Made by a program: the position numbers and the translations under genes | Source of the DNA: Amycolatopsis sp. DSM 110486 | GTDB lineage: Bacteria; Actinomycetota; Actinomycetes; Mycobacteriales; Pseudonocardiaceae | Length of the DNA: 64,000 bases | Reading direction: 5' to 3' | Assembly: GCF_019468465.1 (NCBI RefSeq) | Contig: NZ_CP080519.1 | Span: 4,727,001-4,791,000, forward strand | The notes under the pieces: model-generated | Told to the model about the DNA's origin: nothing | Seen by the model: the letters and a program-made list of their open reading frames with translations, nothing else | Database searches by the model: none | Shown here: in pieces, positions 52,253 to 60,898 of the stretch | Layout: each line of letters opens with the position of its first letter | How positions within the stretch are numbered: position 1 is the stretch's first letter

Positions 52253-53212
52253 TCAAAGGCGATCTCGCACGCCCCGGCTAGCAAGCTGGCCCGCAACGGT
52301 CCGGCGCCAGTCCGAAGGGCTGACGCCGCGGGCGCGCTTGAACGCCACGCTGAACGCGAACGCGTCGGTGTAACCGGTCTCGCGGGCGACTTGGGCGATC
52401 GGGTTTTCCGTGTCCCGCAACAGATCCGCGGCCAGCGTCATGCGCCAGCCGGTGAGGTAGGTGAGCGGCGGTTCGCCGACGAGCGTCGCGAACCGGGCGG
52501 CGAACGCGGCTCGGGACAAGCCGACTTTGGCGGCCAGCTCGCCGACCGTCCACCGGTGCGCGGGATCGCCGTGCAGCAGCCGCAGCGCCTCGCCGACGCC
52601 TGGGTCGGCCAGCGCGCGGTACCACGACGGCGGGGTCGGCGACTCGGCGCACCAGGCCCGCAAAGCCTGGACCAGCACCAGATCCAGCAGCCGATTGAGC
52701 ACGGCGCCCTGGCCCGGTTCGTCGCGGGAGACCTCGGCGGCGAGCAGGTCGAGCGTCGCGCCCGTGCGTGGCCCCGCCGGCACCACGGCCAGCTCCGGCA
52801 GGAGGGTGAGGAGCCGATCGCTGACCTCGCCGTGGAGTTCGTATGCGGCCCGGAGCATCACGGTCGCACCGGGCAGCCCGTCGCCGTACGTGCGCGGGGC
52901 GAGAAACCAGTGCTCCGTCGTGGGTTCACCGCTGGGCAGGTACTTGCGGTTTCCGCGGATCGTGACCTGCTCGGCCGTGCCCGGGTCGTCGGCGATGGTG
53001 TAGTCGCGGCTGGTGACCAGCGCGATGTCCCCGGCTTCGAGGCGCACCGGCTCGCCGCCGACCCGGATCGACGCGTGGCCGCCGAGCGTGGCCATCACGG
53101 TGAGCGCGGGAGCGTCCGCGTACGCGACCGACCAAGGCGGGCGCTGGATCAGTTGGCGCACCAGCGCGGTCCTCGCGCGGGCGCGGTGCAGGAGGTCGGT
53201 GAGCACGTCCAT
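52253..53212 (-). CDS. AraC-family regulator with cupin sensor
   Basis: 319 aa. N-terminal cupin-type domain (AraC_binding_2/cupin_6, about 10-190: SVAYADAPALTVMATLGGHASIRVGGEPVRLEAGDIALVTSRDYTIADD). C-terminal HTH pair: HRWTVGELAAKVGLSRAAFAARFATLVGEPPLTYLTGWRMTLAADLLRDTENPIAQVARETGYTDAFAFSVAFKRARGVSPSDWRR (about 220-303). Divergent from an SDR-like gene 83 bp away, the probable target. Its stop is only 24 bp from the IS right end, so the IS landed just behind it. Confidence 0.93.
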   Translation of the reverse strand: MDVLTDLLHRARARTALVRQLIQRPPWSVAYADAPALTVMATLGGHASIRVGGEPVRLEAGDIALVTSRDYTIADDPGTAEQVTIRGNRKYLPSGEPTTEHWFLAPRTYGDGLPGATVMLRAAYELHGEVSDRLLTLLPELAVVPAGPRTGATLDLLAAEVSRDEPGQGAVLNRLLDLVLVQALRAWCAESPTPPSWYRALADPGVGEALRLLHGDPAHRWTVGELAAKVGLSRAAFAARFATLVGEPPLTYLTGWRMTLAADLLRDTENPIAQVARETGYTDAFAFSVAFKRARGVSPSDWRRTVAGQLASRGVRDRL

Positions 53213-53294
53213 GACTACGACGGTAGACGATCACAAAGGAATCCTGGACCGTCGACCATGGATAGTCTGGCTTCGGCGGAGTTGGCTGGTCACC

Positions 53295-54005
53295 ATGACC
53301 AAGTCGCTAGTCGTGTTCGGAGCCGGCCCGGGTGTCGGCCGCGCCATCGCCCGCCGCTATGGAAAGGCGGGTTACGACGTCGTCCTCGTCGCCCGCCGCC
53401 GGGCTCCGCTGGAGGAGTTCGCCGCCGTGCTGGCGGCCGACGGCAGCACCGCCCACGTCCTCCCCGCAGACCTGTCCGAAACGGCTTCGATTCCCGTTCT
53501 CGCCACGCGGATCCGCGCTCTTGTCGGCGACCCCGACGTCGTCTACTACGCCCCTTCGCCCGCCGACCCGGGCTTCACCGCCGCCGTCTCCCTCACCGCC
53601 GCCCGGCTGCACGAACTGATGCCGCTCACGCTCGACGCCCTCCTCGCCGTGGTCCAGGAGTTCCTTCCCGCCATGCTCACTCGCGGCGAGGGCGCGATCC
53701 TCACCGCCCAGGGCGCCGCCGCCGTCTCCGGCCGGGCCCACATGACCGGCTGGGCCACGCTCCTTGCCGCGCAACGCAACTACCTCCAGGCGCTGGCCGC
53801 GGAGGTCGCCGACCAGGGTGTGTTCGTCGGCCAGCTCCACATCGGCGCCCGCATCACCGGCACGCCCTTCGACGACCACTACCGCGCATCGGGCCAACCC
53901 GAGGCCGCCTTCCCGGCCGCCGATCCGGCCGACCTGGCGGAGCTGTTGTGGACCATGCACGCCGACCGCAAACCGCAGGAGCTGCTGGTTCCTTCGGACT
54001 GGTGA
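53295..54005 (+). CDS. SDR-like protein lacking the catalytic Y-x3-K
   Basis: 236 aa. Rossmann start MTKSLVVFGAGPGVGRAIARRYGKAGYDVVLVARRRAPLEEFAAVLAADG with G-x-x-x-G-x-G, and an NADP-type Arg patch. The region that normally holds S-x12-Y-x3-K reads AVSGRAHMTGWATLLAAQRNYLQALAAEV: Trp stands where Tyr is expected and no Lys follows, so the usual reductase mechanism looks lost. Could be a binding protein or use another acid/base. ATG 53295; divergent from the AraC regulator, which probably controls it. Confidence 0.82.
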   Translation: MTKSLVVFGAGPGVGRAIARRYGKAGYDVVLVARRRAPLEEFAAVLAADGSTAHVLPADLSETASIPVLATRIRALVGDPDVVYYAPSPADPGFTAAVSLTAARLHELMPLTLDALLAVVQEFLPAMLTRGEGAILTAQGAAAVSGRAHMTGWATLLAAQRNYLQALAAEVADQGVFVGQLHIGARITGTPFDDHYRASGQPEAAFPAADPADLAELLWTMHADRKPQELLVPSDW

Positions 54006-54087
54006 CGCGTTTCCCGCCGCCGTAACTCGGTTGAGCGCCGTCGTACAGTGATCAGTACCCATGGGGAACTCGTCGAAGGAGCCGGAC

Positions 54088-54681
54088 GTGCCATTCACCG
54101 ATGCGACCGAACCTGTTCCCCCGGAGCTGAAGACCGACGAGTTCTCCTTGCGTCCGATCGTGGTCGGCGACACGGAGAAGGACTACGCCGCCGTGATGGA
54201 AACGCGGGAGCCTCTGCGGTTGTGGCGGCAGTCGACGTGGCCCGAAGACGACTTCACGGTGGAAGAGAACCGGAAAGACGTCGTGGATATGGAAGAACGC
54301 CATGCCGCGCACCGCGCGTTCAACTACACCGTGCTCGACCCGTCCGGCGCCAGGTGCGTGGGCTGCGTCTACGTCTTCCCCCCGAGCGCCACGTTCCTCG
54401 CGAAGTCCACGGTGATTCCCGTCGGTGCCGACGAGTGGGCGGACGTCGACGCGGTCGTCTTCTTCTGGGCTCGCCGGCCCGAAATGGAGAAGGGAATGGA
54501 CGAACGTCTTCTCGGCGCGCTCCGCACGTGGTTCAAGGACGAGTGGAAGTTCGAGAAGACCGTGTACGCCACGAGTGAGCCGTTCACCCAGCAAGTGGAG
54601 CTCCTGGCTCGCACCGATCTGAGCCTGAAGTTCGAGCTGCTGGAGCCCGGCAAGGCGGGAAAGCGGCTCGTCTTCGGCTGA
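54088..54681 (+). CDS. GNAT-like acetyltransferase of unknown specificity
   Basis: 197 aa. VPFTDATEPVPPELKTDEFSLRPIVVGDTEKDYAAVMETREPLRLWRQSTWPEDDFTVEENRKDVVDMEERHAAHRAFNYTVLDPSGARCVGCVYVFP follows the N-terminal half of GNAT enzymes (x-L-R-P-I-x-x-x-D). The acetyl-CoA loop is poorly conserved: WARRPEMEKGMDERLLGALRTWF takes the place of the R-G-x-G-x-G/A loop. GTG 54088 is preferred because AAGGAG ends 6 nt upstream; ATG 54061 is in frame. TACAGT (54042-54047) is a plausible -10. Enzymatic activity is uncertain. Confidence 0.7.
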   Translation: MPFTDATEPVPPELKTDEFSLRPIVVGDTEKDYAAVMETREPLRLWRQSTWPEDDFTVEENRKDVVDMEERHAAHRAFNYTVLDPSGARCVGCVYVFPPSATFLAKSTVIPVGADEWADVDAVVFFWARRPEMEKGMDERLLGALRTWFKDEWKFEKTVYATSEPFTQQVELLARTDLSLKFELLEPGKAGKRLVFG

Positions 54682-54700
54682 GTGGCCCCGAACTGAGTGC

Positions 54701-55575
54701 TCAGGCCTTCGAGTCGACCGACCAGACGTACACGGTCACCCACCGGTCGGCGGCGACCCGCATGGCGTACACGTCGCCCGCCGTGGCTGGTTCCGTGCCG
54801 ACGGATCGTGGAACCGCGCCGGTGCGGGCTTGCTTCGCCAGCTCCCGGACCCGTTTTCCGACGCCGGCCACGATCGTCGCGCCGGGCAACGGGTCCGGCG
54901 CCGGCCGCGGCGCGTCGAGGTCCAGGGACTCGACGTCGAAGTCGGCGAACACCTCGTGCACGACGTCCTCGCGCAAACCGTCCGACGATCGCCACCACGC
55001 CAGCGGTCCCTGGACCTCGATCCGGTCGTTCGGGCGCTGGTCCCGCTCGACGTAGTCCGACCAGCGCCGCACCAGTCCGGGGTGGTCCGCCGCCGCCAGG
55101 CGCGCCCTCGGTGTGCCGCCGGTACCACTCCTCCGTCGGGGCGAGAACAGGCAACGCGTTCGTCCCGCACACCCGGCAGACGGCTGATCCCCGATACGGA
55201 ACGGACTCGTGCTCGGGCAGCCCGCGCGCGAGCAGGACCCCGGTCAGCGCGGGGCGCCACGCCCACGACGCCGACCACAACCCCGCAACCCACACCGACG
55301 CCGCACCACGAACGTCCCACGCGGCACCGAGTTCCCGGAGTGTGGTGACCGCGTCGTCGTGGGTGGTCCGCCGCAGTACGTCGTGGGGCCGACCGGAGGC
55401 AGCCAACACGTCCGCGTCGCGCTCGTCGCATCCGTCACCCTCGGCAGGGAGACACCCGCGTCCTTCAGGAACGTCCTGTCCGCGTTCACCCGTGCGTAGC
55501 GCGCGAGCAGATCGACCAGCGGCTCACCGGATTCCTGGCTGTGCACGGCGAAAGGCCAACCGAGCCCGCCCGTCG
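54701..55575 (-). pseudogene. Conserved hypothetical protein broken by two frameshifts
   Basis: Three consecutive frames read like one protein. N-terminal: LATGGLGWPFAVHSQESGEPLVDLLARYARVNADRTFLKDAGVSLP (to about 55435). Middle: EGDGCDERDADVLAASGRPHDVLRRTTHDDAVTTLRELGAAWDVRGAASVWVAG, on to CRVCGTNALPVLAPTEEWYRRHTEG (to about 55100). C-terminal: RLAAADHPGLVRRWSDYVERDQRPNDRIEVQGPLAWWRS to VWSVDSKA (stop 54701). The joins need a one-base shift each, in opposite directions. Family not recognised. Sequencing error cannot be excluded. Confidence 0.6.
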
Positions 55576-55599
55576 CCAAGGCGGCTGAAGTAACGGTGA

Positions 55600-56757
55600 T
55601 CAGGCCGGGCGGCCCGCGCCCGCGTAGTCGTCGCCGCGGGAGTGGTAGGTGTGGATTTGGATGGCTTGGCCCTCGGTGGGCGCGTTGATCATCAGGCCGT
55701 TGCCCAGGTACAGGCCGACGTGGTGGATGCGCGTGGCCGGGGAGCCGTAGAAGACGAGGTCGCCCAGCTGGGGTTCGCCGGTGACCGGGGGCAGGGAGCG
55801 GAACTGGCTGTCGGCCGTGCGGGGCAGCGCGACGCCGGCGCTGTCGTACGACGCCTTCGTCAGGCCGGAGCAGTCGAAGCCCGCGGCGCCGGCGTCGGGG
55901 CCGTTGCCGCCCCAGACGTAGGGGAGGCCGAGCTGGCCGAGGGCGAAGCGGGTGGCGCGCACGGCCGGGCTGTTCGCCTTCGCGGGGTCGAGGGAGAGCG
56001 TGGCGTAGAGCTGCGCGTTGCCGAGCACGCGCTGGCGGAACAGCTCGGTGTCCTTGCTCGCGTACGCGGCGATCGACTTCCACCAGCCCGTGCCCGCGGA
56101 CAGGTCGGCGCCGCCGGCGCACAGGGCGCGGCCCGCGGCGACCGACGCCGAACTGGGGTCGGTCAGAGCAGGCTTGTCGATGCCGGGGATCTTCGCGCCG
56201 TACTTCTTCCACGCTGCCGGCGACAGGCCCATCGGGTTGTCGCCGTGGCGGCCGTGGTCCGAGCCGGCCTCGCCGACGCCCGCGAGCGTCACCCACGAAA
56301 GGTGGCAGCCGGGGTCTTCGGAGCGCAGCGCGAGCTCGCCGTTGGCGTAGCCGATCAGCGCGTCGGCGGGGATGTCGAGGGGGCCGGCGAGCGACTCGGC
56401 CCACTGCTGCAACGGCGTCTTGCCGCCACCGCCGGAGGCGCCCTGCCCGGGTTCCTGCGCCGCGACGGGCGCGCTCACCTCGAGCACCGATGGTCCGGCC
56501 TGAGCCGTGGCGGTCGCGACCGGAGTCTGCGGCGCTGGTTGGTCACGGTCGGCCACGAGCCAGCCCGCGGTGACGAGGCCGGCCACGAGCGGCAGCGCGA
56601 CGAGTCCACGGTGGAACGCACCGCGAGCCCAGGACTTGCCTGTCCCCTTGCCGGCAGCGGCAGACGAGGGCACGGCAGCTTCTTCCGGCCCGGTTTTTGA
56701 ATCCGGCACGTCTTTTGAATCGAGCACAGCGCTGTGCTCGGGGTCAGGCGGCGTCAC
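55600..56757 (-). CDS. NlpC/P60 peptidoglycan hydrolase with lysozyme-like domain
   Basis: 385 aa, type II membrane topology: about 45 cytosolic residues, a span RGLVALPLVAGLVTAGWLVA (about 70-90), a low-complexity linker, a lytic-transglycosylase-like domain (ALIGYANGELALRSEDPGCHLSWVTLAGVGEAGSDHGRHGDN, about 165-260), then NlpC/P60: LGLPYVWGGNGPDAGAAGFDCSGLTKASYDSAGV with catalytic Cys about 296 and GDLVFYGSPATRIHHVGLYLGNGLMINAPTEGQ with catalytic His. It cuts peptidoglycan, probably during growth or division. GTG 56757 is 7 nt from TAGATT: leaderless. Divergent from birA. Confidence 0.92.
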   Translation of the reverse strand: MTPPDPEHSAVLDSKDVPDSKTGPEEAAVPSSAAAGKGTGKSWARGAFHRGLVALPLVAGLVTAGWLVADRDQPAPQTPVATATAQAGPSVLEVSAPVAAQEPGQGASGGGGKTPLQQWAESLAGPLDIPADALIGYANGELALRSEDPGCHLSWVTLAGVGEAGSDHGRHGDNPMGLSPAAWKKYGAKIPGIDKPALTDPSSASVAAGRALCAGGADLSAGTGWWKSIAAYASKDTELFRQRVLGNAQLYATLSLDPAKANSPAVRATRFALGQLGLPYVWGGNGPDAGAAGFDCSGLTKASYDSAGVALPRTADSQFRSLPPVTGEPQLGDLVFYGSPATRIHHVGLYLGNGLMINAPTEGQAIQIHTYHSRGDDYAGAGRPA

Positions 56758-56803
56758 AGCGTCCAATCTAGGAGAGCGCACCTCTGCGTAACGAGCGAGT
56801 CGC

Positions 56804-56837
56804 TTGCACGTTAGGGGGACTCTCATATTCTGGGCAC
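56804..56837 (+). promoter_or_regulatory. birA promoter, leaderless
   Basis: TTGCAC (56804-56809), 16-nt spacer, TATTCT (56826-56831), then 6 nt to the ATG. The divergent NlpC promoter (TAGATT, complement of 56765-56770) is 35 bp away. Confidence 0.6.
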
Positions 56838-57647
56838 ATGTCTGGCATGGACGCAGCGCGACTGCGCGAGGGACTCGGCGATCGGTACTCCCGGGTGGAC
56901 GTGGTGGAGTCCACTGGCTCCACCAACGCCGACCTGCGGGAAGCCCTGGAAAACGGGGGTGCGGACCGCACAGTGCTGCTCGCCGAGCAGCAGACCGCGG
57001 GCGTCGGCCGGCGGGCGCGTTCGTGGAGCTCGCCGAAGGGCGCCGGGCTGTACTTGAGCGTGGCGCTGCGGCCCGCGGGCGTCCCCTTCGCGGCGCTCGG
57101 TTCACTGTCCGTGGTGGCCGGCCTCGCCGTGCGCGGGGTCGCCGCCCAGTTGGGGGTCGACGCCGTTCTCAAATGGCCTAACGACGTGCTGGCCGGACCC
57201 GACCGCGCCAAGTGCGCGGGGATCCTGGCCGAGGCCGTCGCGGGCGGCGAGCCGGCTGTCGTGCTCGGCATCGGCCTCAACGTGCTGCCGCTCGGCGAAG
57301 ACGTGCCGGCCGGCCCCGGCGGCCTGCCCGCGACGTCGCTCGCAGAGCAGGGCGCCGCCGACCCGGACCGCACCGAGGTCGCGCTGGCCCTGCTCACCCG
57401 CCTCGACGACCTCGAACGCCGCTGGCGCGCCGCGTCCGGCGACCTCACCGCCGCCGGCCTGCTCGACGACTACCGCGCCCACTGCGCGACCCTCGGTCAG
57501 GAGGTGCGCGTCGAGCTGCCCGGCGGCCGCGCCCTCACCGGCCGCGCGGCCGACCTCGACGCGACCGGGCAGCTGCTGGTCGACGCCACCGACGGCCGCC
57601 GCGTGACCGTGTCCGCCGGCGACGTGGTGCACGTGCGCCCGGCGTGA
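56838..57647 (+). CDS. birA: Biotin-protein ligase
   Basis: 269 aa, class I (no N-terminal DNA-binding domain). VDVVESTGSTNADLREALENGG begins the catalytic fold; GVGRRARSWSSPKGAGLYLSVALRP (about 57-80) is the biotinyl-AMP loop in a slightly changed G-R-G-R-x-x-R form; KWPNDVL (about 114-120) and KCAGILAEAV carry the lysines for biotin transfer; an SH3-like C-terminus ends VTVSAGDVVHVRPA. It biotinylates AccA (and other carriers), matching Rv3279c and its position near accD and the PH protein. Confidence 0.95.
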   Translation: MSGMDAARLREGLGDRYSRVDVVESTGSTNADLREALENGGADRTVLLAEQQTAGVGRRARSWSSPKGAGLYLSVALRPAGVPFAALGSLSVVAGLAVRGVAAQLGVDAVLKWPNDVLAGPDRAKCAGILAEAVAGGEPAVVLGIGLNVLPLGEDVPAGPGGLPATSLAEQGAADPDRTEVALALLTRLDDLERRWRAASGDLTAAGLLDDYRAHCATLGQEVRVELPGGRALTGRAADLDATGQLLVDATDGRRVTVSAGDVVHVRPA

Positions 57648-57663
57648 CCTACTGTGCCGATCG

Positions 57664-57753
57664 TTACCAATCCGACCACAGTCACGGCCGACGGCTTCGC
57701 GGCAACGGTTACGTGCCGCGCGAGAGCCGGCCTACTTTTGGTCGGATTGGTAA
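57664..57753. repeat. 15-bp perfect inverted repeat enclosing a second hairpin
   Basis: TTACCAATCCGACCA (57664-57678) and TGGTCGGATTGGTAA (57739-57753) flank a 60-bp interval with GCGGCA / TGCCGC (hairpin). The unit is 90 bp, between birA and the PH gene; no target duplication is seen. Confidence 0.8.
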
Positions 57754-57848
57754 ACCGCGGTGTCCGGGCGCCGCCGGCGCCCTCGCGCCGGTACGGTAAG
57801 TCGACCAGCGCAGACACAGCACAGGCACACACCAGGGGAGCGTCCGCC

Positions 57849-58442
57849 GTGGCCTATCCGGACGATTTGCTCAGCCAGAACGAGGAAGTGGTGGTGCACA
57901 GCCACCCGCATTTCAAGATGCTGATCTTCCCGTTCGTGGCCTTCGTGATCACGATCGCGGCCGCCGTCTGGCTCATCTTGCTGGCGCAGGACGTGACGGC
58001 GCCTTGGAACAACGTCGCGATGATCGCCATCGGCGTGGTGGCGCTCGTGCTCGTGGTGTGGCTGTTCCTCGCGCCGCTGGTGCGCTGGCGGACCACGCAC
58101 TTCATCGTGACCACCGACCGGTTGATCGCGCGCGAAGGCGTGGTGAAGCGCACCGGCATCGACATCCCGATGTCGCGCATCAACAGCGTCCAGTTCGAGC
58201 ACGGCCTGCTGGACCGGGTGTTCGGCTGCGGCACGCTGATCATCGAGTCGGCTTCGGACGAGCCGCTGAAGTTCGACGACATCCCTCACGTCGAGCGCGT
58301 GCACACGGTGATCTACCGCGAGGTCAACGACAACCCGTACGACGACTACCGCGGCGCACCGGGGCAGGGGGGACAGGGTGGTGCCCAGGACACCGAGCCG
58401 CTGCCGCCGACGAACCACCCGCCGCGCGGACGGCGGCGCTGA
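57849..58442 (+). CDS. PH-domain (bPH2/YdbS-like) membrane protein
   Basis: 197 aa. Two close membrane segments (MLIFPFVAFVITIAAAVWLILLA and VAMIAIGVVALVLVVWLFLAPLV, about 25-85) followed by a bacterial PH-like domain: TTHFIVTTDRLIAREGVVKRTGIDIPMSRINSVQFEHGLLDRVFGCGTLIIESASDEPLKFDDIPHVERVHTVIYREV (about 88-165). The C-tail is Gly/Pro-rich. Equivalent to Rv3278c. GTG 57849 has AGGGGAG 8 nt upstream. HMG-CoA lyase follows after 1 nt. Role in membrane organisation is inferred from the domain only. Confidence 0.88.
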   Translation: MAYPDDLLSQNEEVVVHSHPHFKMLIFPFVAFVITIAAAVWLILLAQDVTAPWNNVAMIAIGVVALVLVVWLFLAPLVRWRTTHFIVTTDRLIAREGVVKRTGIDIPMSRINSVQFEHGLLDRVFGCGTLIIESASDEPLKFDDIPHVERVHTVIYREVNDNPYDDYRGAPGQGGQGGAQDTEPLPPTNHPPRGRRR

Positions 58443-58443
58443 C

Positions 58444-59385
58444 GTGGGCGCCCGCGAAGTCGGCCTGCCCGAACGGGTCCCCGCCGAGGGCCTGCCCCAG
58501 CGCGTGACGATCTGGGAGGTCGGTCCGCGCGACGGCCTGCAGAACGAGTCCGCCGTCGTGCCGGTCGAGGTGAAGCTGGAGTTCCTCGACCGCCTCGCCG
58601 GCGCCGGTCTGACCACGCTCGAGGCGACCAGCTTCGTGCACCCGAAGTGGGTGCCGCAGCTCGCCGACGCCGAACAGCTGCTCGCCGGCCTCGACCGCCG
58701 CGAGGGCGTGCGCTATCCGGTCCTCGTGCCCAACGAGCGCGGCCTCAACCGCGCGCTCGACGCCGGCGTCTCCGACATCGCGATCTTCGCCAGCGCCACC
58801 GAGACCTTCGCGCAGAAGAACCTGAACTCCACGCTCGACGAGCAGTTCGCCATGTTCGAGCCGGTCGTCACGCGGGCGCGCGGAGAGGGCCTGGACGTGC
58901 GTGGCTACCTGTCGATGTGCTTCGGCGACCCGTGGGAAGGCGTGGTGCCGGCCGAGCAGGTCGTGCGCGCGGGCAAGCGGCTGCTCGACTTCGGCTGCTC
59001 GCAGCTGTCGCTGGGCGACACCATCGGCGTCGCGACCACCGGTCAGGTCACGCGGCTGGTCCAGGAGTTCGAGAAGTCCGGAGTGGACGTTTCCGCGCTG
59101 GCCGTGCACTTCCACGACACCTACGGCCAGGCCCTGGCCAACACCGAGGCCGCGCTGCGCGCCGGAGTATCCACTGTGGACTCATCGGCCGGCGGCCTCG
59201 GCGGCTGCCCATACGCGGAGTCGGCCACGGGCAACCTCGCCACCGAGGATCTCGTGTGGCTGCTGGAGGGCCTCGGCGTGGAGCACGGCGTGGACCTCGG
59301 CAAGCTCGTGGAGACGAGCGTGTGGATGGCCGGGCAGCTCGGCCGGCCGTCCCCGTCGCGGGTCGTGAACGCCCTCGCCGGCTGA
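58444..59385 (+). CDS. mvaB: Hydroxymethylglutaryl-CoA lyase
   Basis: 313 aa, TIM-barrel metalloenzyme of the DRE-TIM family. TIWEVGPRDGLQNESAVVP (N-terminal metal site with GPRDGLQNE), TTLEATSFVHPKWVPQLADAEQLL, LSLGDTIGVATTGQVTRLV, ALAVHFHDTYGQALANTEAALRAG (metal-binding His pair), GGLGGCPYAESATGNLATEDLVWLLEGLG with the catalytic Cys. It splits HMG-CoA to acetyl-CoA and acetoacetate, the last step of leucine degradation. GTG 58444 is 1 nt past the PH stop; the GNAT gene starts 1 nt past its own stop. Confidence 0.95.
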   Translation: MGAREVGLPERVPAEGLPQRVTIWEVGPRDGLQNESAVVPVEVKLEFLDRLAGAGLTTLEATSFVHPKWVPQLADAEQLLAGLDRREGVRYPVLVPNERGLNRALDAGVSDIAIFASATETFAQKNLNSTLDEQFAMFEPVVTRARGEGLDVRGYLSMCFGDPWEGVVPAEQVVRAGKRLLDFGCSQLSLGDTIGVATTGQVTRLVQEFEKSGVDVSALAVHFHDTYGQALANTEAALRAGVSTVDSSAGGLGGCPYAESATGNLATEDLVWLLEGLGVEHGVDLGKLVETSVWMAGQLGRPSPSRVVNALAG

Positions 59386-59386
59386 C

Positions 59387-59950
59387 GTGCGCGAGTTCGT
59401 CCCGCTTGACGCAGCTTCGTGGCCGCTGTTCGAGCAGCTCTTCGGGCCGGGCGGCGTGCAGGGCGGCTGCTGGTGCGCGTTCTTCCGCCTGACCGGGCCG
59501 GACTTCAAGGCCGCGGGGCGCGACGGCCGCAAGGCGCACGTGCGCCGCGAGGCCGAATCCGGCGTGCCGCTGGGTCTGCTGGCCGTGGTCGACGGTGAGC
59601 CGCTCGGCTGGGTCGCCGTGTCGCCGAAGCCGGACAACCCGCGGCTGGCGCGCTCTCCCGTGGCGGCTTCGGCCGAACCCGGGAACGCCTGGGCGGTGAC
59701 GTGCTTCTACGTCGACCGCCGCGGCCGTCGGCAAGGACTGGCGGCCGAACTTCTGCACGCGGCCGTCGAGTACGCGGCGGAGCGCGGCGCCGACGTCGTC
59801 GAGGGCTACCCCGTGGCCGCCGGCGACCGCCCGCCCGCGGATCTTTACCACGGGACCCTCGGCCTGTTCACGCGCGCGGATTTCGAGGTCGTCGAACGAC
59901 GCGGAGTGGCGCGGGCCTTGGTGAGGCGGAAGATCGCCTCCGCCGGATAA
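59387..59950 (+). CDS. GNAT-family acetyltransferase
   Basis: 187 aa. EFVPLDAASWPLFEQLFGPGGVQGGCWCAFFRLTGPDFKAAGRDGRKAHVRREAESGVPLGLLAVVDGEPLGWVAVSP holds the conserved GGCWC motif of a GNAT subgroup; the acetyl-CoA loop reads FYVDRRGRRQGLAAELLHAAVEYAAERGADVVEGYPV (about 105-142, RRQGLA). Co-transcribed with mvaB (GTG one base past its stop). Acceptor unknown. Confidence 0.85.
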   Translation: MREFVPLDAASWPLFEQLFGPGGVQGGCWCAFFRLTGPDFKAAGRDGRKAHVRREAESGVPLGLLAVVDGEPLGWVAVSPKPDNPRLARSPVAASAEPGNAWAVTCFYVDRRGRRQGLAAELLHAAVEYAAERGADVVEGYPVAAGDRPPADLYHGTLGLFTRADFEVVERRGVARALVRRKIASAG

Positions 59951-60070
59951 GGTGGAATCACCACCTTGTCCGGTGCCGCGCGGAAGTTCCCCCTATCGGG
60001 GAATTGTGTGGAACCGGCTGGCGCGGCGGACGTCTTTCCTGAAGCCGGAGCAACCGAGAAGAGGGTGTCC

Positions 60071-60898
60071 GTGTCCGAACACGCCGAACCGGTCGACACC
60101 GACTTGGCCACCGGGCCCATCCGGCTGCCCGCACAGTACGGCGGCTTGCTCGACGGCGGGTTCGACGACGTCCCGACACCCCCGACCGGCACCCGCCTCC
60201 CGCCCGCACAGCCGGCCCCGCGCCTGCCGTTCGCGGGCCGGCCGTACAACCAGGTCTTCCGCGGGCCCGTGCCGTACCCGGCGCCCCCGCCTCCGCCTCC
60301 GCCGATGGGGGCGCTGCGCACCGAGCGCGAGAGCGTGCTGGCGTTGTTCCTGGTCCACATGTTCCCGATCGGGCACCTGCCCGTGGCCGCGGACCGGCCC
60401 GCGCTGCAACTGCCGTTGCCGGACAACGGTTCCGGCCCGTTCGACCACCCGGACTCGGCGCTGCTCGACGACACCGCGACGCTCGAGTACGTCTCGCGGG
60501 GCCTCCGTCGCACGCCCGCGCCGCCCGCCGACCCGCAGCCGCCCGCCGCGCTCTTCGAGGGCTACGAGCCGGGCGCAGAGGACACCGGGTGGCCACCGGT
60601 CCAGGAAGAAAAAGCCGTGGTACTCCCGGAAAACACGTGGCTCGACCGCTTCGGCGACGAGCACGGCCGCCTCTTCACCGTCGACGGCACGCCGTTCGCG
60701 CAGCGTTCGCTGCCGGAGTCCACGCGCCACGCGGGCTACCGGCGCTATCGCGTGGTGAAGCCCGTGCCGATGTGGAGTTCGACCGCGCCGGAGTGGTTCG
60801 GGCAGCCGGGCGGCGGGATCCGCTACCGTGCCGTGCTGGCCGCCGACGAGCTGGTCACCCTGGGATTCCTGGCCGACGTCACGCGGGAGGCGCGATGA
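60071..60898 (+). CDS. TNT-domain NAD+ glycohydrolase (candidate toxin)
   Basis: 275 aa. N-terminal 180 residues: LPAQYGGLLDGGFDDVPTPPTGTRLP, a Pro-rich stretch (PYPAPPPPPPP) and a conserved-looking ALFLVHMFPIGHLPVAADRPALQLPLP. The C-terminal 85 residues are a TNT domain: LPENTWLDRFGDEHGRLFTVDGTPFAQRSLPESTRHAGYRRYRVVKPVPMWSSTAPEWFGQPGGGIRYR; DRFG (Arg about 193) and the Gln of FGQPGGG (about 245) correspond to the NAD site of M. tuberculosis TNT. No signal peptide is seen. GTG 60071 has GAAGAGG at good spacing. Its stop overlaps the next ATG. Confidence 0.85.
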   Translation: MSEHAEPVDTDLATGPIRLPAQYGGLLDGGFDDVPTPPTGTRLPPAQPAPRLPFAGRPYNQVFRGPVPYPAPPPPPPPMGALRTERESVLALFLVHMFPIGHLPVAADRPALQLPLPDNGSGPFDHPDSALLDDTATLEYVSRGLRRTPAPPADPQPPAALFEGYEPGAEDTGWPPVQEEKAVVLPENTWLDRFGDEHGRLFTVDGTPFAQRSLPESTRHAGYRRYRVVKPVPMWSSTAPEWFGQPGGGIRYRAVLAADELVTLGFLADVTREAR

